Shown here: positions 47,701 through 53,686 of the stretch, one piece after another
How positions within the stretch are numbered: the first letter of the stretch is position 1
Layout of the letters: every line of letters begins with the position of its first letter
Assembly: GCA_947383835.1 (NCBI GenBank)
Contig: CANDEV010000018.1
Coordinates: 1-53,686, forward strand
Reading direction: 5' to 3'
DNA length: 53,686 bases
From: an uncultured Clostridia bacterium
GTDB taxonomy: Bacteria; Bacillota; Clostridia; Oscillospirales; Ruminococcaceae
Program-made: the position numbers and the translations under genes
Notes under the pieces: model-generated
The model's database searches: none
The model's input: the letters and a program-made list of their open reading frames with translations, nothing else
Told to the model about the DNA's origin: nothing

Positions 47701-47949
47701 TTATTTGTATATTTGCCCTCTATTGTCTATTTTATTGACGTATATTGTTTTTTCTTCATGATTTACATTATATAAAGCACGATAATTACCTATACGAAGC
47801 CTGTAAACGCCGTCAAATCCTTTCATAGGTTTTATATTACCTATGTTGGGCAACCCGTTAATGGCATTCAATATTCTTGCCTGCTGCTCTTTATTTTGAC
47901 TTGATATAAATTTGTATGTTTTTTTACTTATTATAATTTTGTACATCAT
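47701..47949 (-). CDS. RelE/ParE-family toxin
   Basis: The 82-aa basic protein has the RelE/ParE fold signature: KTYKFISSQNKEQQARILNA, then NIGNIKPMKGFDGVYRLRIG, NYRALYNVNHEEKTIYV and a C-terminal KIDNRGQIYK. Such toxins usually cleave mRNA on the ribosome or poison gyrase. It overlaps the antitoxin gene by 26 bases, the usual layout. It is more AT-rich than its neighbours. Confidence 0.85.
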   Translation of the reverse strand: MMYKIIISKKTYKFISSQNKEQQARILNAINGLPNIGNIKPMKGFDGVYRLRIGNYRALYNVNHEEKTIYVNKIDNRGQIYK

Positions 47950-48175
47950 CTAACACTATCCCTAATTCGTTAGCCGCTTGTTCTAATGATATATATTCAT
48001 CTTTATCGGGGTCGGTATCGTTCAAATATTCTTCATAAAGTTTTTGGCAGAATAAATCGTCGGCAACCTCATCTTCAAGCATATTTTTTACGCTGACTAT
48101 CATTGTGTAAATCTGCGGTAGCTGTTCGTCCGAAAAGCTGTCAATGATGCTGTAAATTTTCTCCTTTGTGCTCAT
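47924..48175 (-). CDS. Antitoxin paired with the RelE-type toxin
   Basis: The start is the ATG at 48175 (MSTKEKIYSIIDSFSDEQLP). The 83-aa acidic protein has helical N-terminal dimerisation (FSDEQLPQIYTMIVSVKNML) and ends in an acidic tail with EYISLEQAANELGIVLDD, which should wrap the toxin. It lies 25 bases after the holB stop. A mobile module that entered a housekeeping operon. Confidence 0.78.
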   Translation of the reverse strand: MSTKEKIYSIIDSFSDEQLPQIYTMIVSVKNMLEDEVADDLFCQKLYEEYLNDTDPDKDEYISLEQAANELGIVLDDVQNYNK

Positions 48176-48200
48176 AAAATCTCCTCCCAAAATTATATTT

Positions 48201-49160
48201 TTACCCCATTATACGGCACACCAGCGCCGCTGTTTCAACAGGCACGTTCATGTTCAGCGCGCATCTTGAAACAGTTTCGTTTATAGCCTCGTGAAGCTTT
48301 TCGGCACGCCGCCTGCTTATGGTGCGTGAAAGCCTTTCCGCGCCTTCGGGGTCGCAGCCGATTAGGGGTACGTTCCCAAGCCGCAGCATACAAGCGTCGC
48401 GCACGACCTTGTCAAGCATTTCAAGGACGGTTTTTATCCTGTTTCGGTTGTCGCCGATTTGGTGCAGAGCCGCTAAAAGCGCGTACTCATTGCTGTCGGC
48501 AATAGCGGCGGTGATTTTTGTGCAAAGCTCTATATTTTCAGCAATTTCCGTACCCTCAAGCCATTCGCGGCAATTCCCGATATTTCCGTGACAGTGCTTT
48601 ACCGCCTCACGAGCCTCGCCCTCGGAAAATCCCATGTCGGAAAGCGCAGCAAGACAGTCCTCCTCTGAACATTCCGGTATGCCGAGCGTGATAACTCTCG
48701 ACCGTATTGTCGGCAGAAAGACGCTTGCATTTGCCGCCGTAAAAATAAAGTAAACCGTGTCGGGAGGTTCTTCAATAAGCTTAAGCATGAGATTTTGCGT
48801 ACCTTCTTCAAGCCCCTCGCAGTCGGAGAAAATATAGACCTTAGCGTCGCAGTCGTTTGGTGAAACAAAAGCATCGGAGCATATCCCGCGGATAGTTTCT
48901 CTGTTGTAAATTTGCTTCTTGCCGCTTTTTTCCGGCTTGATAACGTCGGGGTGAGTGTTTGCAAGAATTCTTTTACAGTGTCTGCACTGTCCGCAGGCGT
49001 TTCCGTTTTCGCAAAGCAGGGTCATAGCGATATAGTCCGCGAAAACCTTTTTCCCGACCCCGCGCTCTCCTGTAAGCAGGAAAGCGTGAGCAAGCCGCCC
49101 CGTCCGCTTCATTGCTTCAATTGCGGCAACGGGCTGCTCCTTTGAGTACAGCTTTATCAT
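48201..49160 (-). CDS. holB: DNA polymerase III delta' subunit
   Basis: Part of the clamp loader. The 319-aa protein has an AAA+-like domain with a P-loop variant GERGVGKK (final Lys instead of Ser/Thr, so it may not bind ATP), a zinc module CGQCRHCKRI, and the SRVITL segment in TIRSRVITLG. A four-base overlap (ATGA) with darA suggests coupled translation. Confidence 0.92.
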   Translation of the reverse strand: MIKLYSKEQPVAAIEAMKRTGRLAHAFLLTGERGVGKKVFADYIAMTLLCENGNACGQCRHCKRILANTHPDVIKPEKSGKKQIYNRETIRGICSDAFVSPNDCDAKVYIFSDCEGLEEGTQNLMLKLIEEPPDTVYFIFTAANASVFLPTIRSRVITLGIPECSEEDCLAALSDMGFSEGEAREAVKHCHGNIGNCREWLEGTEIAENIELCTKITAAIADSNEYALLAALHQIGDNRNRIKTVLEMLDKVVRDACMLRLGNVPLIGCDPEGAERLSRTISRRRAEKLHEAINETVSRCALNMNVPVETAALVCRIMG

Positions 49161-49483
49161 ATCTTTTCAAACCGCTCCACGTCGGTAACAAAAATTGTCG
49201 CTCCGCCTACGGAAACCTCAACAGGGTAGCTTCCGCCGTGCATTTCCGTTCCCGCAAAATTGCCTGCGGGGACATACTGCTTTCTGCGGCGTGAGCGCTC
49301 TTTGATAATTCCTATGATTTGGTCGATCTTGTCATCGTCCGCGCATATCATAAACGTAGTATTGCCCGACATTAAAAATCCGCCTGTTGACGCCAGCTTC
49401 GTGGCAAAAAATCCGGATTTTGTCAAAGCGGAGGAAACGTCGTGACTGTCGTCGTTATTAACAATTGCATAAATAAGTTTCAT
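49157..49483 (-). CDS. darA: Cyclic di-AMP receptor DarA (PstA)
   Basis: The start is the ATG at 49483 (MKLIYAIVNNDDSHDVSSAL). The 108-aa PII-like protein binds c-di-AMP. Family features include KLASTGGFLMSGNTTFMICA (with the Thr/Gly stretch at the nucleotide pocket) and the C-terminal GGATIFVTDVERFEKI. It starts the darA-holB-(toxin pair)-ricT operon. The longer upstream frame lies inside a repeat and is not the start. Confidence 0.92.
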   Translation of the reverse strand: MKLIYAIVNNDDSHDVSSALTKSGFFATKLASTGGFLMSGNTTFMICADDDKIDQIIGIIKERSRRRKQYVPAGNFAGTEMHGGSYPVEVSVGGATIFVTDVERFEKI

Positions 49484-49508
49484 AAATATTGCTCCCGTAA
49501 ATTTTAAT

Positions 49509-49630
49509 TTAGCGGGGAACGCCCCGCGGCGAATGTCTACCCCCACAGATAAATGTCATAGAATTTTATTACATCAAGCCCCCTAGCAAGGTTGCGGGCT
49601 AAATGCGGCTATATCTCACCCGCCCCTTGA
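49509..49630. repeat. GC-rich interspersed repeat, copy 3 (inverted)
   Basis: Read on the - strand it has AGGGGGCTTGATGTAATAAA, an AT-rich part, GTGGGGGTAGACATTCGCCG and GCGGGGCGTTCCCCGC, the same block order as copies 1 and 2. It lies between the GNAT gene and darA; part of it is in the leader of darA. Confidence 0.5.
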
Positions 49631-49712
49631 TAAGGGCTTGACGAATTTTAAAATTATCGTGTCTAAAAGTAGGGTAGAACAATGGTGCAGGCTCAGCCTG
49701 CTAAATTTTAAT

Positions 49713-50144
49713 TTATAGTACCAATCCGACAAACGAGCCAAGTACCGAGCCGTCTGCCAAACGTACAGGCGAAATAGAAAAACCGTTTTTAAGCCAAAGC
49801 ATATGAGAAGAAACATTAGCAATATCGCAATAAGCTCTTATTTGATAAACACCGTCATCTTTTGCATATCGTATTGCTTCTTTAACAAGTCCGCTGCCGA
49901 CACCTTTGCATCTGCAATCGGCATCAACAACATCTATCACATTTATAAACCATTCGTTTTTATTGACAGGGGCAGGTATCTTTCTTTTAAACATCCATAA
50001 AAAACCGATAATTTCATCGCATTTGACGGCTAATATGAGCATACCGCCGTCACGAATTACATTTCTTGTACCTGGATATTTTTTCAGTATCTCCTCTTTT
50101 TCATTTTCAGAACCCTTTCGTGTAACGAAATCAAGATCGCTCAT
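49713..50144 (-). CDS. GNAT family N-acetyltransferase
   Basis: The 143-aa protein has the GNAT acetyl-CoA site RCKGVGSGLVKEAIRYAKDD (pattern R/Q-x-x-G-x-G/A). The preceding strand is NEWFINVIDVVDADCR, and the end has MLWLKNGFSISP. The substrate cannot be told. It has no near neighbour in operon distance and is preceded by AAAGGAG. Confidence 0.82.
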   Translation of the reverse strand: MSDLDFVTRKGSENEKEEILKKYPGTRNVIRDGGMLILAVKCDEIIGFLWMFKRKIPAPVNKNEWFINVIDVVDADCRCKGVGSGLVKEAIRYAKDDGVYQIRAYCDIANVSSHMLWLKNGFSISPVRLADGSVLGSFVGLVL

Positions 50145-50203
50145 TCAACAGGTCTCCTTTAAAAATATAAATTAACTGTCAAAATTGGTTTTTGCCCCTA
50201 CAT

Positions 50204-51547
50204 CTATTTTAGCACATTTATTTGAAAAATGCTATAGTTTTTCAAAATTTTTATTGTAATTTCATCTATCACTTCTCCCGCCATTATTATCGGCACACAT
50301 GGGGGACACACCGTCACTGCCTCCGCAGCGATCCTGCCGACTGATTTTTCGGTTTGGACAGTCTCTCTTTCCGCGAAAAAAGCCTCGCGCGGGAGCATTT
50401 CCGCTATTGGCTTGCTCATCTCAAAATCCGGAGGGACAAGCCGTATTCTCGGCATTCTCACCGACTTCAGGGCAAGCAGGACTTTTTCAAAGTCCTCATC
50501 TGTGCTTGCCGCCGAAAACATCATAACAGTATGGGTCAGGTCGGCATACTCAATCTCCACACCCTTTTCGCGGAGCCGCTCCGCCAGATCGTACCCCGTT
50601 AAACCGCAGGGGAAAGCGTAAACCGTCAGCTTCAGCGGTTCGTCACCGTAAAAGCTGTACACGCCGCAAAGCTGTTTTTTTATTTCGGAAATTTTTTCCG
50701 CAGTCCTCCGCAGATCCTCACGAAAGCTTTCCGATAGATATTTGCCGCACAAGTCCATGCTTGCCATTATAAGATAGCTTGGACTGCTGCTGCCGAAAAG
50801 AGCCATGCACCGTTTTATTTCGGGGATAAGCCCCCTGCAAAGACCGTCCCCCACGTGCAGATATGCCCCGCCCGTTAAAACAGGCAGGGTCTTATGCGCC
50901 GAGTCGCAGCACATATCCGCGCCCAAATGTATAGGGTGCAGAGACTGTTTCAAAAATGCAAGATATGCGCCGTGAGCATTGTCAACAAGCAGGGGAAGAC
51001 CGTACTCGTGACAAACCTCGGAAATACCCTTTATGTCGGCGATTTTCCCCAGATAATCGGGGGACGTTATAAAAACGCATGCAGGCTTTTTCGAGGCGTA
51101 CTCTTGTATTGCAGTCCGCACCGCTTCGGGTGTGATTTCCCCCGAAACAACCGAACCTTTCTCATATTCGTGATATACCCAGCAGGGTTCAAGCCCCAGC
51201 AGTACACAGGAGTTCATCACAGCCTTGTGTGCAGTCCTGCCGCATATAAACGCTGAGGACTTTCCGCACACCGCCGCAAGCATTGCCTGTATGCAAAGGG
51301 TAGACCCGCCCGCCGAATAAAATGTTGCCGCCGTTCCAAAAATGCGTGAGGTGTTTTTCTCGCTTTCTGAAATAATTCCGTCCGCTTCAAAAAGCGAGTC
51401 CGCCCCATTTATTTCGGTAATGTCATATTGGAACAATTGCTCCAAATCTTTGTCGAAAACGTCCCTGCCCTTGTGACCGGGCATATGGGCGCGGACTGTG
51501 CCGCTTGCCGCGTATTGCTCCAAAAAATCAAAAATCGGAGTAGTCAT
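50204..51547 (-). CDS. Orn/Lys/Arg decarboxylase
   Basis: A PLP enzyme of the short (447-aa) Orn/Lys/Arg decarboxylase type, acting in polyamine synthesis. It starts MTTPIFDFLEQYAASGTVRA. The PLP lysine is Lys219 in CDSAHKTLPVLTGG, and the preceding DNAHGAYLAF (Asp189, His192) contacts the cofactor ring. The C-terminal domain is short. It lies just upstream of a GNAT gene. Which amino acid it uses is unknown. Confidence 0.9.
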   Translation of the reverse strand: MTTPIFDFLEQYAASGTVRAHMPGHKGRDVFDKDLEQLFQYDITEINGADSLFEADGIISESEKNTSRIFGTAATFYSAGGSTLCIQAMLAAVCGKSSAFICGRTAHKAVMNSCVLLGLEPCWVYHEYEKGSVVSGEITPEAVRTAIQEYASKKPACVFITSPDYLGKIADIKGISEVCHEYGLPLLVDNAHGAYLAFLKQSLHPIHLGADMCCDSAHKTLPVLTGGAYLHVGDGLCRGLIPEIKRCMALFGSSSPSYLIMASMDLCGKYLSESFREDLRRTAEKISEIKKQLCGVYSFYGDEPLKLTVYAFPCGLTGYDLAERLREKGVEIEYADLTHTVMMFSAASTDEDFEKVLLALKSVRMPRIRLVPPDFEMSKPIAEMLPREAFFAERETVQTEKSVGRIAAEAVTVCPPCVPIIMAGEVIDEITIKILKNYSIFQINVLK

Positions 51548-51559
51548 AAAAATTACCTC

Positions 51560-51868
51560 TCAAATAAAATATTTTAGCCTTTCCATAATATTTCTTCTTC
51601 CCCTCGATATGGTACGTGAGACCGTGGAGCGGTTCACGCCCAGCATTTCCGCGATCTCGGGGATATTCATTTTCTGAAAATAATAAAGGGTTATCATCTG
51701 CCGCTGCCTTTGTGAAAGCTCATTCTCGATAACGTTCCGCATTACCTTTATCATAAGGCTATGCTGACAGCTGTTGCTTTCGGGAACGTCGCCGATAAGC
51801 GCAGATATGCGTTTGTCGGCGCAGAACTCGGCGTCCCCGAGAAATTCACTGTTTAGGCGTTTTTGCAC
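51560..51868 (-). CDS. Sigma-70 region 4 protein without region 2
   Basis: The 102-aa protein is a stand-alone region 4: the HTH in ELSQRQRQMITLYYFQKMNI, then PEIAEMLGVNRSTVSRTISR and GRRNIMERL. The region that binds the -10 box is missing, so it cannot be a full sigma factor. It could be an anti-sigma-like or co-activator, or a regulator of the YlxM/ArpU kind. It overlaps the small coiled-coil gene upstream by 16 bases. The decarboxylase follows 12 bases after it, probably co-transcribed. Confidence 0.75.
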   Translation of the reverse strand: MQKRLNSEFLGDAEFCADKRISALIGDVPESNSCQHSLMIKVMRNVIENELSQRQRQMITLYYFQKMNIPEIAEMLGVNRSTVSRTISRGRRNIMERLKYFI

Positions 51869-52083
51869 TTCTCATTCACCCCGCAGCCTGCATAGTCGCA
51901 AATGTCGCTTATAACGTCAAGCATATCGTAAAGCTCGTTTTCAAGCAGCAGCTTTCGCCTCCTCAGCAGGTCAAGCTCCATTGATTCCGACGCTGCTGAT
52001 ATATCAGCGTTTATTTGTGCGATGCGTCCTCTTAACGCAGCTTCCGAGCGTTTGTACTCCATAAGCATATCAACGTATGTCAT
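51853..52083 (-). CDS. Small coiled-coil protein paired with the region-4 protein
   Basis: The start is the ATG at 52083 (MTYVDMLMEYKRSEAALRGR), with GGAGG upstream; the longer frame to 52194 includes promoter sequence. The 76-aa product is a coiled coil (RIAQINADISAASESMELDL, LRRRKLLLENELYDMLDVIS) with a Cys-containing C-terminus (CDYAGCGVNEKCKN). It may bind the downstream sigma-like protein. No family was recognised. Confidence 0.65.
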   Translation of the reverse strand: MTYVDMLMEYKRSEAALRGRIAQINADISAASESMELDLLRRRKLLLENELYDMLDVISDICDYAGCGVNEKCKNA

Positions 52084-52181
52084 TTTACATTCCTCCGGTC
52101 TGACAAATATTTTTAGCATACAAATCCGCAGGCAGGGCTTTTCACGGGGTTGAAGAGCCGCTGTCAAATTCCTTACTTTTA

Positions 52182-52210
52182 AGTATACACTCAAAACGTT
52201 TGTTCGTCAA
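52182..52210 (-). promoter_or_regulatory. Promoter of the region-4 / decarboxylase operon
   Basis: On the - strand TTGACG (52205-52210) and TATACT (52182-52187) are 17 bases apart, near consensus. The leader to the ATG at 52083 is about 90 bases. Confidence 0.75.
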
Positions 52211-52520
52211 GAGGAGATCGAAAATTTGTTTCTTTTTGTGAAATCTCCACAAAAAAGGAGCAGTATTTTCTAATAAAAATTTTCTGCAATATATTCTTAT
52301 CAAAACGGAAAGGCGTGTGCAAATCATTTACACACGCCGTATCTATCGACCGCTTTATCTGTTCTTTGCATTATGGTGAACGCTTTTGTATTTCCAATAT
52401 AATAAACAATATCTAAGTTATGTATTTGTACCGATCTCAATGAAGAACGTCAGCAAATCAAAGCTATGCCGTTTTTAACGATAGCGTAGAATTTGTCGGC
52501 AAACAGCCGCGGACTTCCTG
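52211..52520. other. Non-coding gap with a hairpin (52312-52338)
   Basis: About 310 bases without a gene. GGCGTGTG and CACACGCC flank 11 bases at 52312-52338. On the - strand it is followed by TTTCCGTTTT, so it may weakly end transcripts of the Pro/Glu-rich gene to the right. A second stem TTTTTGTG/CACAAAAA lies near 52232-52256. I see nothing else. Confidence 0.4.
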
Positions 52521-53686
52521 TTAATGCTTGAACTTTATCTCAGGCATTGAACCGGTATTGAAATCCATATCCTTGTTTGGCTTGCTGAAAAAGATGTCTG
52601 GGTCGATGGGATCATCCAAAAATTTCGGCTCGGGAGCGGGCTTTGCAGCTTTCTTGCTCTTGCGCTTTTTCTTGTCCTCGTCCTCGTCGAACTGCACAGC
52701 AAACGGATTGTGGACTTCCTCTTTTTTCTTGCTGTAGCGCGCCATCATCTTTTCCTTTGCGGCACGGTTGCTTTCAATAGAGGCGTTGATCTCCTCCTGC
52801 AGCTTCTTTATATCAAGATTGTTTTTGCTTTCCTGCTTAACAGGCTCGATAGGCTCGGGCTCGATAGGTTTCAGATCAAGCTCCGATTCAACGTCATAGT
52901 CAATGTCGTTGGTGAACTCAAACGCTTCAAGACCGTCGCTCTCTTCCTCATAATCAGCAGGTGCGGACGTTTCAACAATGATACCGTCGTCTTCGTCGGA
53001 GGGCATTTCAAAGCCCTGCTCATCAGCGCTGCTGTAATCATTGCTTTGAGCGTTTTCCTGCTGTTCCATAGCTTTTTTGGCAGCTTCCTTCTCAGCTTCT
53101 TCCTTAGCCTTTGCAAGAGCCTGAACAGCGTTCAAAGCGCGGCTGCTTACAGCAGGCTTGCTTTCTCCGATAAAGTCGTAGCTGTCCAAATCAAGCTCGT
53201 CCGGAGCTGTCGGTGCAGCTTGCGGTACAGGAGACGGTGCAGGTTGTGCAGTAACTGCGGGAACACTTGTCTCAACTGCTCCGAAATCAAGATCGCCAAA
53301 ATCAATATCCATTGACGGAGCAGGTTCCGGACTCGGTATGGGCTTTGGAGCAGGAGCAGTTTCCGGCTTGGGAGCAGGTATTTCCGCAGCAGGTTCAGCC
53401 GTATGAGAAACAGGCTCGGAAACAATAGGTTCTTCTGCCTTTGGAGCCTCCTCCGCAGAAGCGCGTCTCCTTTTGGCAAACAACTCCATGTAGCTGTTTG
53501 TGCGTTTTGGAGGTTCGGGCTTGACCTCGGCTACAGGCTCGGGTGCAGCTTCAACCACAGGTTCGGGCTTGACCTCGGCTACAGGCTCGGGGACAGCTTC
53601 AACCACAGGTTCGGGCTTGACTTCGGCTACAGGCTCGGGAGCAGCTTCAACTACGGGTTCGGGCTTGACCTCGGCTACCGGCTCGG
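52521..53686 (-). CDS. Pro/Glu/Val-repeat protein, partial (5' end off the window)
   Basis: The frame is open to the right edge, so the start is not seen. From the right edge to about 53,510 the product is a tandem 16-residue repeat (EPVAEVKPEPVVEAAP, 48 bases per unit, at least three units). A Pro/Ala/Ser/Thr-rich linker with two DLDFGAVE/DLDSYDF-like patches follows. An Ala/Lys/Glu helix (about 53,060-53,140; RALNAVQALAKAKEEAEKEA), an acidic middle and a Lys-rich C-terminus with KKRKSKKAAKPAPEPKF complete it. It is probably a largely disordered scaffold or cell-envelope-linked protein. The family is unknown. Confidence 0.7.
   Translation of the reverse strand, partial: EPVAEVKPEPVVEAAPEPVAEVKPEPVVEAVPEPVAEVKPEPVVEAAPEPVAEVKPEPPKRTNSYMELFAKRRRASAEEAPKAEEPIVSEPVSHTAEPAAEIPAPKPETAPAPKPIPSPEPAPSMDIDFGDLDFGAVETSVPAVTAQPAPSPVPQAAPTAPDELDLDSYDFIGESKPAVSSRALNAVQALAKAKEEAEKEAAKKAMEQQENAQSNDYSSADEQGFEMPSDEDDGIIVETSAPADYEEESDGLEAFEFTNDIDYDVESELDLKPIEPEPIEPVKQESKNNLDIKKLQEEINASIESNRAAKEKMMARYSKKKEEVHNPFAVQFDEDEDKKKRKSKKAAKPAPEPKFLDDPIDPDIFFSKPNKDMDFNTGSMPEIKFKH

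Noticed and set aside
53500..53686. CRISPR array
   Set aside because: The 48-base repeats are contiguous coding units without spacers. No other array-like pattern was seen.
1..53686. tRNA, rRNA or riboswitch genes
   Set aside because: No cloverleaf, rRNA-like stretch or recognisable riboswitch core was seen by eye. A covariance-model search would be decisive.

Overview
The window looks like a chromosome segment of a spore-forming, low-to-mid GC Clostridia bacterium, most likely a Ruminococcus-like member of the Oscillospiraceae. The reasons are a complete gerA-type germinant receptor operon, the Firmicutes rimP-nusA-rnpM-ylxQ-infB-rbfA order, the darA-holB-ricT cluster, and several lipoproteins with Thr/Glu-rich linkers. 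The genus is inferred from gene content, not from a search.

Positions 1-13,673: a defective Mu-like (transposable) prophage, read leftwards apart from its repressor. From right to left it has terminal repeats, a repressor on the + strand, an operator/promoter region with three matching dyads, a block of small early genes, a MuA-type DDE transposase, a MuB-type ATPase, small genes, an inverted cargo gene (SEC-C plus YkgJ-type Cys cluster) with its own promoter, GemA, Mor, three morphogenesis-entry genes ending with a Mu gp27-like protein, and then tail genes. Terminase, portal, capsid, sheath and tube genes are missing. The 5' end of a NusG-like gene runs directly into the middle of a tape-measure gene, which marks a large internal deletion. 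The right end of the prophage abuts a fragment of a small inverted-repeat element, so it probably inserted into one.

13,674-14,540: element fragments around one small unknown gene. 14,540-19,282: an ABC exporter operon of gliding-machinery type (ATPase, permease, GldG-like, DUF4340). 19,394-20,854: gltX. 21,002-29,889: the translation/transcription operon rimP-nusA-rnpM-ylxQ-infB-rbfA-nrnA-truB-ribF followed by a DUF3781 gene. It has a good promoter and a terminator-like hairpin in its leader, which could be a NusA-sensitive attenuator.

29,934-34,172: a lipoprotein cluster (one broken chimera and two intact genes), preceded by four helically phased TGTAA/TGTAC repeats. 34,194-36,113: a tetR-CPBP protease-dut operon behind a consensus promoter covered by a 50-bp operator palindrome. 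36,261-40,504: a secreted C39-like peptidase, two membrane proteins and a VWA (YfbK-like) surface protein. 40,632-44,433: the gerA operon. 44,622-45,672: DUF421 and DUF4363 genes. 45,797-46,810: another lipoprotein. 46,813-49,483: darA-holB-ricT with a RelE-type toxin-antitoxin pair inserted. 49,713-52,210: a GNAT acetyltransferase, an Orn/Lys/Arg decarboxylase and a sigma-region-4 protein with a coiled-coil partner. The right edge holds part of a Pro/Glu/Val repeat protein.

Two families of small non-coding repeats recur between genes. One is a roughly 104-119 bp element with ATACTAATT termini (four copies and a fragment). The other is a GC-rich element of about 90-110 bp (three copies). No tRNA, rRNA or CRISPR array was seen.
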